Source: Tubulanus polymorphus (taxonomy: Eukaryota; Nemertea; Palaeonemertea; Tubulaniformes; Tubulanidae). Taken from it: a stretch of DNA of 64,000 bases. The stretch is from assembly GCF_964204645.1 (NCBI RefSeq), contig NC_134035.1:6946501-7010500 (forward strand). Reading direction: 5' to 3'. The first letter of the stretch is position 1, and the number at the start of each line of letters is the position of its first letter. Below are positions 1 to 12,593 of the stretch, piece by piece. Both the position numbers and the translations under genes were made by a program. The notes under the pieces are model-generated. The model saw only the letters and a list, made by a program, of their open reading frames with translations. It searched no databases and was not told the origin of the DNA.

Positions 1-400
1 GTATTGAATATTTTAGGATTTTTGATTCCATTATCAAAAGTATCAATTAGTTCAGTAATTAAATATTTTTCATTTGATAATATTTGATTAATTATAGTAA
101 TATTATCGATTTTATATTGTCTTGCATACACTTAATTTGTTGCTGAAATATAATTTTTAATGTTTAACAGTGAAAATTAGTTATTGGTTTCATTGATTTC
201 GATTTTGAATTTGGGTTCTTCTTCTTTCTTCATTTTTATAAATAAACATTTTTTAAAATAAATCTAACTCATTCAAATATATATACTCAATCTTAAAAAT
301 ATAAATTATTTCAATCACACTTTACTCACACTTTTTATGTTTAAAAATCAAGAATCATATAAAAGCATATAAATATAAATATTCATGTTTTAAATATAAA
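1..400. other. AT-rich stretch, no confident gene
   Basis: No intact gene is seen. On the minus strand between about 20 and 235 there is a lysine/asparagine/isoleucine-rich reading frame interrupted by stops. It could be a decayed AT-rich coding fragment similar in style to the AT-rich pieces near 39.2 and 62.0 kb, but nothing in it is diagnostic. Confidence 0.3.
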
Positions 401-424
401 TTAGTTACCACGCACTTTACTCAC

Positions 425-586
425 ACTTTTTGGTTTACCTTTGGCAGCGATATGAAGTTGGCATTGAGCCAATTCATGTAAAATCGCGGTACGTTTTTTT
501 ATGAGAACATTTGTTTCATTGGTTCTCGGCTTAAACGACGTATAATCGATGCGATTGAAGACATGGCGAACCTCCGTCGATGACAT
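425..586 (-). CDS. Possible first coding exon of an unrecognised gene
   Basis: Reading the minus strand, an ATG at 586 opens 54 codons that run without a stop to a good splice donor (AAAGT then GTGAGT, donor at 419-424). The frame extends further upstream, but only from a TTG, so the ATG is preferred. The peptide is basic, with no transmembrane segment and no motif I recognise. No acceptor or second exon can be pointed to in the window, because the next sequence runs off the left edge. It may be a real 5' exon or a chance open frame. Confidence 0.22.
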
Positions 587-1682
587 GGTCAACTGAGTTA
601 AAATTCTACGAAAAACTGCTTTTGGCGGGAAAATTCTTAGCTCTCGCGTATAAAATTGCAATGACCTCGATTTGGAGGCGTTATCTCTACGAGCGAATGT
701 GATTGGCTGTTTTGGGGATTTACGGGGAATTCCGACGCTACTAAAATAATTATGGGAAAGCCATAGTAGAATGGCGAATGTTTCATTGGACTAGATGCCG
801 TATATGTGCGAATTTCAAATACTCATTGCTGTTGATAATGTAATTATTATCCGCCATAGGTATTGTTTCATTTTAATACCCGGTGATTGATTTGATTGAC
901 ATTGAAGTGTAAGCGAACATTCACTAACACAAGGCCTCCACGTGCACGCGGAAATCATTAGATTAGACTGTTGCACACACAAACACGTGCGTTCAGTATA
1001 CACTACTATAGTGATACTGTAACGCTGCTTGCTGGCGCATTTGACATTTAATCAGCAGAAGATTAGCGCTGTGTTTTCTGTTTGATAGAATTTGTAATAA
1101 ATTGTTATTTCTTGTGACCTGAAAAAACTAAGCAGCAAACTATAGGTATAGGTCGAGGTCTGAATATTGTAGTGGTAAATTCCAGGATTTAAAACGATCT
1201 AATACGCCGATTTTACTGCACCGGTATTTTAGCTTCCGCGGCCATAGATTCAGCCACCCTATGATATGTGACATCATATGAATTTCATTTGAATATTTTT
1301 TCATATTATGAAAAATATTTCTTTGGAAATATAAAATAGTTTCCATGCCGCGCCTACCTGTACCCTACGAAATTTTTGATGTGGACCGTAAACAAATGAA
1401 TATCTTTGGTCCTTTGACTACAAAATAATCCTTTAAGAAAGATAGAATAGAATATTTAAACTTGTAGAACTATGAAGTCACGAATTAAAAAGATTTTTCA
1501 AGCAATGGCCTTACCCCAAACAATCTCTAGCTTTCAAGGTAAACCACACTTTGCCCATGGGGAATTTATTATGTTTAAAGATTGATTTTTTATTATTCGA
1601 AATCTATATTTGATCTTATTTATCTAGATTATTATGCTAACACTTTACTCTGACTTTTAATTTATGGAATTATTAGAGTAAT
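587..1682. other. Non-coding, nothing recognised
   Basis: Mixed-composition sequence with frequent stops in all frames. No repeat, RNA gene or splice structure that I can support. Confidence 0.4.
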
Positions 1683-1821
1683 AGGGAATATGGGGGTTCA
1701 GATTATAGGTTGAAGGGGCGAGTGAGTAAAAAATAAAAAATAAATTTGAGCGTGCGAGAATTTATTTTTATTTTTTATGAGCTAGACCCTTCGACCTTTG
1801 ATCTGAACCCCCATATTCCCT
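1683..1821. repeat. Foldback (MITE-like) hairpin of about 140 bp
   Basis: The left arm (1683-1716, beginning AGGGAATATGGGGGTTCAGA) is the near-perfect reverse complement of 1786-1821. The AT-rich interior also pairs (1728-1746 with 1759-1777), leaving a loop of about 12 bases. This is the structure of a short non-autonomous TIR element. No clear target duplication was found. Confidence 0.7.
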
Positions 1822-3088
1822 CTTACTCCTGCGCACTCATGAGGCGGTAGCAGCCGCTTACGCACTCAGCAGCACGATTCACTTTGTTATGTGCGCTAAT
1901 AACTTATTGCGTAGCAACAGTTGGTGTCTACCCATATCAGTGTACCTACATTAATGACATTTTGACGGAGATTCCTCATTAACAGGGTTGTATCGCAGCA
2001 ACCAATCGGAGCTACGCGCACCTGCTTCGGAGTCCCGTCGATAGACTGCTTAGTAACACATTTTCCTCGCCAAACTTGTATTGTGTAGGATATAAAAATC
2101 ATCATCATTCGAAACGATATGGCTTGTCCGAAGCGATCCCGCATCGAGAGGGGAAAATGAGTGTTTTGCTTGCATTTCGCCATGACGCTCTGATTTCATT
2201 CGGGTGTGGCTGCGGGTGTCTTTAAATGCGACGTCGCGATGGAATCAGTCTTAGATTATTGCTAATTTATCAGTAAAGAGGCTGGTGCGGTATAGAAGCT
2301 CTGTCGTTGGTTCTGTGATAAGCCGATGTTGTTGCTACGGCCCGGTTCATTCCTCTAACCCGGATCGAATTTATACGTTTATTTCAAATTGCATCCCTAT
2401 ATCGTTTACTGACATTTTTTGAACTTCGTCAATTCATCTCATCTCTGCATTTCATTAGGCTGTGGTCAACCTCTTGGCCCATCGGCAATTATTATTTTGA
2501 ACAAAATAAACTTTATCATAGATTTTTATCTCGGGCGAAGCGCGAGATGTTGTAATGGGTCCAAAAATAGAATTTTTGCTGACAAATGAGGTTATAACTT
2601 TGAAGTCATGCAATCTACTATGTTTATGTCCAAAATGTAGCTTCATCATGCGGCTAAAATCTGTTGGAAATGGAATTTTGAATATCGCGTACATTTAAGG
2701 GAAATCGACGAATTTGTGGCGATTTTTAAAGAAATTTCAAGGAGGATTTTGTTTCGTAAAACGGCTAGAAGGCCGATGCACAACGTTACATTGATGTAAA
2801 ATAACTGCTCCCTGCGGTTGGCTGAGCTCCCGCTGTCAATCAATGTAAGGGCATATTCGATTGACGCAGACAAACCGGTCTTTTAATCTTCTCATCTATT
2901 AATCTGCTCGGTTCTAGTTTCTCATTTCCCAGTCATGGGAGAGTCTTATATGTTTATTTTTAATTTGATAGCCGTAGTATCGATTCCGTCTGCCCATATC
3001 TATTTCATTATGCATATAACCGAAGATTCAATCGATACGCTACTTCACGAAAGATTATGCGCGCACAATCGAATAGGCCCAAACCTCG
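1822..3088. other. Non-coding, nothing recognised
   Basis: No open frame with recognisable protein similarity, no tandem array and no foldback was seen here. Confidence 0.35.
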
Positions 3089-3693
3089 TCTCGCTTCAAG
3101 TTTTTAGTTAGCGATATTTTACTTACTACACAACGGCACGTATAATCCTTTAAGTATGATATCCTGACCATGTGTTGAATTCGATAAAACCTCACTTTGA
3201 ACGCTAAAGATCACTAGAAATGTCAAAAAACAACCAAAAATCACAAATTTAGCGATGACGCTCGAAGCAGCTAACGGAAGTAATGACTGGTGCCGGGTGT
3301 CATCACTTTGTTGTTGAGTTCAAGACTCTAAGGTGAATTTTTTGCAGGCTACACTGATAAATATGAAATAATATTATGAAATAGAATTGATTTTGGAAGG
3401 ACTACACTCGTAGATTCATAATAAAAATATGAAAAGTACCAGGACTCGAACCAGCAATCGAAATTGGGCCGTCAAGTGCTGCCACCATGTGATACCTGGC
3501 AACCAGCCTTTACATCTTCAGCCGTCGCAAAATGTTTTTTGATAATTTTAGGACACTTATAGTGATTTGTAGCCTTTGCAGTGAGGTTTTATCATATCCA
3601 ACGTAACGGTAGGTTATCTTATTTAAAGGATTACGCGTGACGATATATAGTAAGTCTAATTAATATCGCTGATTGAAAACTTGAAGCAAGAGA
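3089..3693. mobile_element. Foldback element with ~115-165 bp degenerate inverted arms
   Basis: The left arm, from about 3089 to 3230, reappears as the reverse complement at about 3530 to 3693. Blocks such as CTTCAAG, GCGATATT, TAATCCTTTAA, GATAAAACCTCACT and CAAAAAACA pair in the same order at roughly 80% identity with small gaps. No coding capacity. The unpaired centre holds a tRNA-like segment (see 3435-3502). Best read as a non-autonomous TIR transposon of unknown superfamily. Confidence 0.65.
3435..3502 (-). repeat. tRNA-like SINE core with pol III B box
   Basis: On the minus strand the segment carries GGTTCGAGTCC (3442-3452), a strong RNA polymerase III B-box match. A weaker A-box-like stretch lies about 45 bases upstream. 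It does not fold convincingly into a full cloverleaf, so a tRNA-derived SINE relic is more likely than a tRNA gene. Confidence 0.4.
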
Positions 3694-6563
3694 TTTTCAT
3701 TGCAAATGAACTGGAGCATGGCGGATTTAAGTTCCAATTTCCGGTTCTAACTAGCGCCATCAAACGATTAATTCAAGAACTTGAATTTGTCGATATACCG
3801 TATTGCCGTGATGATTGCTGATTAGATTTCGATGATGTTGTTCACCGAAATCAGCAGATTTTACACATCCATGAAGTGTTATTATGCAAGAAGATGCATC
3901 AATCAGATGGCGCCTATACATTACAAAGATAACATTCTGCGCCCGAGGTATTAAGATCCGTGGATCTCTTGTTTTCGAATTGAATCGAGCGGCCTCGGTG
4001 GCTCAGTAAAATAAGGCGTGATGCAGTTATGATGCGTGATGCGTGATGCTGACAACTGAGGTCAGGCGACTACTGAATTCAAGAGTGCATAATATCCCAT
4101 CAACTGCATGGTCATTCATGAAGGGATAAAGCCATACTCCTTCATACGAGTCCATATTAAAACAAACCAATATCATCTCATTTTAACTTAACATCCATTC
4201 TTGAATTTTTAGTGTCATCTTAAGGATAATCATGTGTTTAACATAGATTTGATCTGCATATAAATATCTCTTTATCTATAAGATTAACATTTTTGTACAG
4301 TGACATTTAAAATCTACAATATCTAAGATAATTATCACTGACCTAACAACACTTCAGAGTCTGTGGAAATATTTTTCAAATGTGGATTGATTTATCGTCT
4401 CATGAGTCATGTGCCATTATTTTGCTTAAAAATCCGTCTAAATATCATGTTTCACCTTAGAAATTAGTTCAGACACTCTGTAATACAATATTGACTTCTG
4501 TATCCTTTGAAAATATTCACCCTTGAATGCAACGACTTCAAAACTGATTTTATTAGACTTATTTACTTAAAACTTATTTCTTCATTTTCTTGGGGTAAAA
4601 TTGGAAATGTTTTGCTCTTTATTCTTTCTTGCTTGTATCCATAGTAACAAGCAGTTAGGGTCAGCGAGCCTGTGATGCTCATGGTGAGTTTGACCACGTT
4701 CAGCTGTCAATATCAATTTTGTTGTTGATACTTGCTCTTTGAGAGTGAAATGCCGCGATCATATCCACTGGGATAGACTTTAGTTTCGTCTCTTAAACTG
4801 AATCGCATTAATGAGGTTTAACGGTACAAATAGCCTAGGCTAAATCGTTGTGTGGTCCTCCAAATCAAAATCGTCATAGAACATTTTCCTGCAGATGTAA
4901 AGCATTATTACCACTTAATACCTTACCACAATATATTCTACCAATGCCCATGGGCCTCTTGTTTATCATTAATTTTTACTGTTTTAGTTTGTCGAAATCG
5001 AAGGCGTGGAAACCATCAAGCTCAACTCTATTGACACCAGCAATTTTTAGAGCATGGTTTACTGTTACTAATGATCCCCGAGACACATTCGTTGATACTC
5101 AGGTCTGGTTCTCCTTTCAAATCAAAATCACCAAAATATGTATATAAATAATAATGGATAATTATGGATATAATCTGATATATATTCAGCCGTAGCTTAC
5201 CTTCCATGCCCTCTGTAAGGCAATATGAATTTCTAAAATTTCCTTCTTAAATCAAAGAAGTAGATTCTGGTGAAAAAAAAAAAATCTTTCTTTTGAGAAG
5301 ATTGGTAAAGAGAGATAAAAAGGGGCACCATATCCAATTAAAAAGGCACATAAAGTAAAAAGAACAAATAAAGGGACACTTTATGATGGCTGATACAGTG
5401 ACAAATTCTTTTTTAAGAGGGCACAAATTCCAGAAGATCTCAAGAAAATGGGCACTTTTTACCGGTCAATCCTAGATGCCCAAGATGGGTAAAGGGGCAG
5501 CATGTAAAGTAAAAAGAACAAAGAAGAGAGCACTTTTTATCGGCCAATCTTGAGGGGGCCAGTTTCTTACAGGCCTTAGCTTTTTACTGTTCCCTCCTCT
5601 TTATTTCTGTTATATATTATGTGAAATAAATCCTTTATCTTTATTAATAAATCATTTATTTATTTACTTACTTATTTATTTACTAATACTGATATATGTA
5701 TTGATGTTTATTAGTGTACTTCAATTAACAATGATTTCACATTATATGTAACAGAAATTGTAAAAGAAAATCAAGATGATGATATGATACTGTGAAGATT
5801 TTTTCAAAAATTTTACAAAATCTTTTCTTGAAATCTCAAATTACATCTCAGGACCTCAATTTTCAAATTTTTTGGGTTGAATATCTTTTCACGTTTATTG
5901 ATAATAAGTGCCTATTACTGCCCATTTGAATTTGGAAGGTAGTTTGAAATGGCCCCTAGATCCGCCACTGATATTGCATTATTAAGCACACTCATAGCTG
6001 TAACGCTATAAATGTGCTTAAATGAGTCGAATGATCGGTTGTCCTTGCATGTCCAGTTGCTAAGTAATGTGTCTTGCAGACTCTGTGTGGTCGGGTTGGA
6101 TAATTTTAGTGGTTCGACTTCTCTTCATTTCCCACTTTTCTCGGTTATTTGACATGAGATAACTTTGTCGCTTGCTCAGCCAATCTGAAATTGGTTGCGC
6201 TTTCCTGAGTTTGTTAAAACCCTATTAGTGTCTCGGGCGCACCCGTAGCGCCGTGAGTTTTTCCCTAACGGAACGCAGGCGCACCAGTTGCCCCACTGTG
6301 TTTAAAAATTCAATATGTGGCAAACGTATCAGCGTATGTTCACTAGATTTGTCTGACAGCGCGGTATACTAGCGTTATGAATCATACAGTCGCTCCTACA
6401 ATAACACTCACAATACTCACGTCGCACTGTGCTTGACCTCTCAATATATCAATACATGCTCTATAGACAGTAGTACAATAGTACATAGTACATAGCGTTC
6501 GCTGTAGTAGTGCAATACTGTACAATGGGGTCTCGTCAATGGTACTCCGGTGATGAAGCCAGG
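3694..6563. other. Non-coding, minor repeats only
   Basis: No gene could be supported. From about 5310 to 5560 a loose repeat recurs, with GGGCAC-type blocks, AAAGTAAAAAGAACAAA twice and CGGYCAATCYT twice, suggesting an old partial tandem duplication. The stretch immediately before the gypsy insertion is unremarkable. Confidence 0.35.
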
Positions 6564-6567
6564 GATC

Positions 6568-6761
6568 TGTAACGAGGTCCTATTCTGCCTGTTCCACAGT
6601 AGAAGTTTCCTCCAAATATCGACTCTGAGAGCCCAAAAACCAGTAAAAAGGCGGACAAAAGATATTAACACAATCACCTATTGTTCTGTATTGTTTTGAG
6701 AGAGAGGGCAGCACCCTTCAGTTACAACATAGAAAACGACTGATGGACATATTCCATCACA
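6568..6761 (-). repeat. 3' LTR of the gypsy element
   Basis: In element orientation it starts TGTGATGG and ends CTCGTTACA. It matches 13929-14122 except in a T/GA-rich run and one C/T change. It lies directly after the polypurine tract, which marks it as the 3' LTR. Confidence 0.93.
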
Positions 6762-6773
6762 CCACCCCCCTTC
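6762..6773 (-). other. Polypurine tract
   Basis: In element orientation the sequence is a purine run GAAGGGGGGTGG that abuts the 3' LTR. This is the expected plus-strand primer of an LTR retrotransposon. Confidence 0.75.
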
Positions 6774-7273
6774 AACTTGTTCAAACTCCTATTTGAACAG
6801 GAATATATAGTCAAAATATCTACACAAATTAAATTATAGTCCTTATTATAGTATATTAAGCTCCAAACTTCTCGGCTCTGGATACAGTAGACATCTAACA
6901 TGGCGTAGTCGTTGTTTCGCATTAGGGTTGCATCTCAGTGATAATACATGCAGCTTTCGATCTCCACTAATGGTTTGTGGTTTGTTTTCGGGGCGCACCT
7001 AAGCGTAGTGTCTAACCAAAAATATCTATACCATCAAAAGGTAGATATGGCCAATGGACACTGCACTTGGCTTGCCCCTCTGCCACTGTTCCTCGTCCTG
7101 GGAAGCTGAAAAATACAATCAAAAGAAAACGGAAAGAAACTGTTCGCAATGGGGTGTGCTACATCTGGGGGGTCACGTGTGGTAGTATTTGGACTGAATG
7201 GCTTTTTGTCACTAACATTACAAAGAATAAGCGACTCCAGGTGAACCATCGTTAGGTACCGAAGGAAACACAT

Positions 7274-8107
7274 TCAGACGCGATCTACCACACGGATTAT
7301 TTCCCGACAGACATAGTGCATGGCCGACTTTTTGTAGTGGATCCCCACAAAATCAGAATCAGGGATATCTGGATGGTCGGCCTGTTGGAACCCGGCACGG
7401 AGGGCGAAGACGTTAACCCGGTTGATGTTGTTTACCCGATTGTGGTCACCACGCCAGCAAGGAGGGACAGGGGTCTGTAGGTGGAAAAGGGGAACAGAAG
7501 GGTGCTTGCCCTTGAGTAGCGCCAAAACTTCCGCCAACTCCTCTGTCGTCCTGCCATAATCACCGGCATGGTTCATACCATGCGTGACCACAATCGCTCT
7601 TGCCCTAAAGGATACATGTGGGAGGTACTCCAACAAATCACCGAGTCGTTCACCAGGGTGGCAAATTGGAATCAAACCGCCGCTGGCCTTTAGCCCCGTA
7701 AACATCGAGTCTCCCAGCAACACGATTGGTAAGTCCTCAACTGCCCTCTGTTTCAAGTCTCCAAGTTTGGACCAGATGTACGAGGAGTCACCACCACATT
7801 CGGCCAGGGCGTTCACTAGTTCCTGGCTGATGTACTCAAATGCAGCTGTGCTCATCTTCGGCCGAAAACGTCGGGTCTTTGTCGTCTTGAGACCGGTTAC
7901 TACCGCACCGGTTACTATGCGACCAGGATCCTCCACAAACGACTGTTCTACGGCAGAGTTATAAAGTCTGCCCATCTTGGCTCTCAATTCGCTGAGGGTC
8001 TTGTCCTGTCTGTGAAGGGTGGAACAGACTTCTTTCGAGACCTGCCGTTTAAGGGTCTGTGTCGCCTCGTGGAGGCTAGATAACTGGTCTAACTCGATAC
8101 AGTCCAT
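7274..8107 (-). CDS. SGNH/GDSL-hydrolase-like ORF at the env position of the gypsy element
   Basis: A 277-residue intact ORF with its own ATG, lying between integrase and the 3' LTR. Residues 1-50 are helix-forming and charged. From about residue 125 the SGNH signature blocks appear in order: a hydrophobic strand ending in LLGDSM (candidate nucleophile Ser134), a Gly-containing GERLGD segment, THGMN (candidate Asn179), and a terminal D-x4-H pair (Asp252, His257). No signal peptide or transmembrane helix is seen, so it is not an envelope protein. SGNH esterase domains are known in ORF1 of CR1-type LINEs; in an LTR element this placement is unusual. Function in the element is inferred only from motifs. 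That this ORF is intact while gag and pol are broken is notable. Confidence 0.7.
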   Translation of the reverse strand: MDCIELDQLSSLHEATQTLKRQVSKEVCSTLHRQDKTLSELRAKMGRLYNSAVEQSFVEDPGRIVTGAVVTGLKTTKTRRFRPKMSTAAFEYISQELVNALAECGGDSSYIWSKLGDLKQRAVEDLPIVLLGDSMFTGLKASGGLIPICHPGERLGDLLEYLPHVSFRARAIVVTHGMNHAGDYGRTTEELAEVLALLKGKHPSVPLFHLQTPVPPCWRGDHNRVNNINRVNVFALRAGFQQADHPDIPDSDFVGIHYKKSAMHYVCREIIRVVDRV

Positions 8108-8353
8108 GCTAGAAACGATAAATAGTTCAAAACATGAGTTGGCTGCAACGACAAGACTAAATTGCGGAGATTCCGTTCATTCAGATACCACCCGAATCAT
8201 GCAAGGTGGGTGGTCCCAAGCATACCATCAGGAGGTGCAAGGGGTCTGAAATCCTAGTCACCACCAGTTACAAATGATAATAAACTGTCTACTAAAACTA
8301 AGTAAATATATATACAGGGTTATATACAAGGGTACTAAATATATATATAGGAT

Positions 8354-8668
8354 TTAACCCTTTGATTTAAGGTACCGGCCCATTTCTAACCAGTAGCCTT
8401 TCCTCATGTTAATCCGGGACCGAACTTCGCGACATTTCTGGCAATTTTGGATCAGTTCTATATCAAAAATGTTGTTCTGCTCAATCTTGTCCGAGGCGAC
8501 TGGAGGTCCTATAAGTGTGTTTGGATCCACCAAAGGGTCTGAGGCCCTATTTTGGTTGGCTAGCGAATCATCGTTATTGACTGTACATGAGTTTACGAAC
8601 CGACTAGGGCGCCTGATCCCTACTCTGGGCCTGAGTCTTCTGTGCCCCTCAGTGTTTGTAATGTTCAA
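8354..8668 (-). pseudogene. Displaced integrase C-terminal tail
   Basis: This frame encodes a basic tail with an Arg/Pro-rich block (RRPSRF) and a Cys-rich patch (CQKCREV), as seen at the extreme C-terminus of many gypsy integrases. It is not in the frame of the integrase core, which stops at 8728. The usual module between core and tail appears deleted or shifted between 8668 and 8740. It could also be an unrelated small ORF. Confidence 0.4.
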
Positions 8669-8727
8669 AGGCCCAGGCTTGGAGCGGTTTTGAGTAGGAG
8701 GCTCGCGATGGTTTTGGGTAGGGTTTG

Positions 8728-11700
8728 TTACAAGAGGTTCTTGAATAACATAGCATAGTCCATTTTCTGACGCCTTTGTGCCATCGCTAGTCGATCACGA
8801 ACAATGTTGTGTGACGTAGTGAGGCGGTCAGAGAGGTCCATGCCATACTTAGTCCTTGGTTGGTGGTCCTCGGGCAAGCCTACGCTGATGTCGATTGGTA
8901 GTGACATTTCCTCGGCGTACATCAAGTAGAACGGCGTTTCAAGAGTGGAGTGCTGGACGCTTGAACGAAATGCCATCAAACACGCTGGTAGTTCCTCGTC
9001 CCAGTTTGTTCCACACTCATTGACGGCTGTAGTCAGCATGGCCTTCAGGGACTTATTGAAATTTTCCACCTGCCCATTGCCCATAGGATGGTAGGCAGTG
9101 GTTCTGGTCTTTTCAATAGCCAAGATCCTACACATCTCCATGAAAACTTTCGACTCGAAGTTCGTGCCTTTGTCCGAGTGGATGGATTCAGGGCAGCCGT
9201 AACGGGTGACCCACTCGTTCACAAGGGCACGTGCCACCACGGAGGCCTTTTCCGTGCGAATTGGCCATGCTTCGGGCCACTTAGTGAATGCATCTTGAGC
9301 CACTAGAATGTAGACATTGCCGCGGCGGGTTCTCGGTAATGGGCCCACGATGTCTATATGTACACGCTGGAAGCGTCGCCCTACCGGTGTAGACATCATT
9401 GGGGCTTTTGGTAGTTTGGACGGGGACTTGCACTCTTGGCAAGTTTTGCAGCCCCGAACAAAATCCCTGACCCTAGCTGAGAGGCCTAATACCCAGAATC
9501 TTTCCCTAATTTTGCACTCTGTCTTTTTGGTACCGAGATGTTTCCCGGCAAATCCCTGATGTATGACTCCTATGGTTCCATCAGTCAGTGAAATGGGTAG
9601 TACCACTCAGTGTCTCGTTGAGGTAGCCCCCGGAAGTGGTTTAAGCGCAAGAATGCCATCTAAAAGCTCTAGACGCTCAACCAGACTATAGAGGCTCCTC
9701 GCTGTTCTACCACACCGTTGTAGCCGTTTCTTGTCCTTGACCCCATCTCCGGCCAAGAACTCCCTAATTTCTGATATTTCGGGGTCATTTACTTGCGCCT
9801 CGATTATTTTGTTCCTGGACAAGCCAGTGGAGTGCGCTGTCAAATCGCCCTGATGTTTTGCAGTCACCTGGTATATAGATGGACCAGTGTCACCACAAGT
9901 TGGGCAGTCCCCATGTTTCCTCTGTCTCTTAGGGATGCGAGACAGGGCGTCTGCGTTCAAATGTTTGCTTCCAGCTCGATGTTCGATCACGAAATCATAT
10001 TCCGACAGGCGTTCAAGCCACCGAGCCACTTGGCCCTCAGGGTTTTTGAAGGTTTGTAGCCAGTTGAGTGCTGCGTGGTCTGTGCGAACTTTGAATTTCC
10101 TGCCTAGTAAATGGTGGCGGAAGTGATCAATCATGTCAACCAAGGCCAACATTTCGCGCCTGGTGGCACAATAGTTCTCCTCTCCACCTTTCAGCGTGCG
10201 GCTACTGTACTCGATCACTCTCTCAGAACCATCGTGTTGTAGTTGTGACAGCACCCCTCCGATAGCCCAGTTAGAGGCGTCACAGTCCAAAATGAACTCT
10301 CCAGCACCCTCCGAGAAATCTGGGAATGCCAGGATAGGGGAGCTGGTCAGCTTTTCTTTCAGTCCGTCAAACGCTAGTTGTTGCTTGAATGTCCAGACAA
10401 ATGGTTCATTTTTCCTCGTAAGGCGGTGTAGCGGGGCTGTCAAGTCGGCGAAATCCTTGATGAATTGCGAGTAATATGTCACAAGACCAAGGAAACTACG
10501 CAGTTCGGTAACTGACGTTGGGGTCGGCCAATCCCTGACTCTATCGCATTTGGCACCGTCGGTTTCGACACCGGCCTCGCTTACTACATGCCCCAAAAAC
10601 TTGAGGCACCGCTGGAAAAGCGAGCACTTCCTCGGTTTTAGCTTGAGACCGGCTTTCTGAAAGCAACGAAATACCTCTTGTAATCGCGTCAGATGGGTTG
10701 GTAGATCATGACTAAACACCACTACATCATCCAGGTAGATAAGGCATGTTTTCCATGCAACATCATCCACTACCATTGCCATCAGTCTGCTGAATGACGC
10801 CGGGGCATTACAGACTCCAAACGGCATGACATTCCACTCAAATAGATGGTTTTCAGTCGTGAATGCGGTCTTATGTTTGTCTGATTCCTTTATTGGGACC
10901 TGCCAGTATCCGCTAGTTAAATCGAGGGACGAGAACCAGGTTGCGCCCGATAAAGCCTCTAGGGTACTGTCTATTCGACCTAATGGGTGAGCGTCTTTGA
11001 CTGTTGCGTCATTGAGTCGGCGGTAATCGCAGCATAGACGCAGGGAACCATCGGCCTTTTTCGCTAGAACTATTGGGCTTGACCACGGGCTGGTGGATGG
11101 CCGGATCAAGTTGTGTTTTAAAAGCTCCTTGGTCGTACCCTCAACAAAAGCTCTCCTACCGGGGGGTAGCCGACGGGGATGTTGTTTTATCGGTGGGTGG
11201 TCACCGGTGTCAATCTCGAATTCAAGCGAATCTGTTCGACCAATGTCAAAGTCTCCCATCGAGAATACTGACTTTAGCTCCCGTATGATGTCAACAAGCT
11301 GTGTTTTCATGTCAGTGGGGATTTCAAGCTGGTCGATTTTCAATTCTCTCAAGAGGTCCTTGAATTCAGTATTGTCACCACCCTGCAGATGGATTTTTGG
11401 AGTTGACGGGTTTTGAGCATGGTCGTCGACAGTCATGATGTCAACTGACTGTAGGGGGCAGAATAGACCAATAGTCTGGCCCCTGTCGACTCTACAAGCC
11501 TCATCCGAGAAGTTAGCCAGCCGAACCGGTATCTGGTTTGCCTCCGGTACCACCAGTGTTTTCCCAGTGCAAAAATTATTCCGTCCACAGCTGCTGATCA
11601 TCCCTGAGGTCGAATTATTATGAGCATAACTCCGTTTCATGTATCCATTTACCACCACCTCGGATCCAGCTGGAATGATTTGGCTCTTACTGATGAACAC

Positions 11701-12593
11701 CCTGCAAGCGCTCGCGCGTTTGGGGCTCTGGCGGACAGGCACCTCGCTGAGGCTTCCGAAGCGGAGCACTTTGTTACGGTAATCTATGTTGCAGCCATAT
11801 TTCTCGAAGAAATCACTTCCAAGCAAGCAGTCTTGTGCCAAATCCTCACTGACGATCATGGGGACATGAAATTCTTCAGTTCCAACTCTCAGACATACAT
11901 CAGCTAATCCACGTAACTCCATTGGCTGACCGGTAGCCGTTGTCACGATTCCTTCGATTGGCCTCAGTGCAGCGGCTTCACCAGTCGGGCTGCTAGAGTC
12001 CCATACCAAACCTCTAATGATTGTGCAGGAGGCACCAGTGTCCAGGAGTACCACCGCTTTCGAATGGTCATTTACTACGGCATCACAGAAAAGGCCCGAG
12101 GCGTGGAGCCTCACTGTTCCGATGTTTGTAACTAAACTCGTCTGGGCTGGTTCTGTCCCTGTTGTTTGAACCTTGGTGTCGCGCAACTTGTGACAAGTGT
12201 TTTCCGTAGCCGGACTGGGAGCCTCACTGTTCTCCGAAGGGTCACGTCGATTTTCTTCTATACTTTGGGTATGTTGTGGTGGTCTAACAGTGATGGTTCT
12301 AGTAGGATGCGGACCATCAGTAGGTGTATCTCCACTAGAATCACATGCCGGGCCAGCAACCACATATCCATCTTGAGGTGTCGTTTGAATATGGTTTGAT
12401 GGTCTCGATATCATTTGAATATGGTTTGATGGTCTCACGGTGGTGGGGCTAGTATGATGGTAACCATCAATAGGTGCATCTCTACTTGCATCGCACGTTA
12501 GACCATTTGCCGTATTCATCCGATTTTTCCTACGTCTTGCGGGGGGTATATACAGCGGTACAGGGGGGACTATTTCCTGATGGGGTTTCCACT
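8728..12593 (-). pseudogene. pol: gypsy pol: protease-RT-RNase H-integrase, one in-frame TGA
   Basis: The pol frame is open from the frameshift heptamer at 12594-12600. Counting from the Met at 12519, the protease active site LLDTGAS is near residue 160. Reverse transcriptase spans roughly 430-620 with YLDD and MPFGVCNAPASF. RNase H follows at about 745-860 (LDCDAS, EMLAL, RTDHAAL). A single TGA at 9607-9609 interrupts the frame just before the integrase HHCC zinc domain. The same frame then continues to 8728 through the D,D-35-E core (HIDIVGP, HSDKGTNF, GQVENFN). Everything except the TGA and the shortened C-terminus looks functional. The TGA could be a recent nonsense mutation. Confidence 0.9.

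Noticed and set aside
5220-5570. Possible SINE from recurring GGGCAC words
   Set aside because: No pol III boxes and no defined ends. Only a loose duplication.
8406-8693. Plus-strand 95-codon frame in the gypsy element
   Set aside because: Antisense to the integrase tail. No independent signal.
10196-11907. Plus-strand frames opposite gypsy pol
   Set aside because: Antisense shadows of the conserved RT/RNase H frame.
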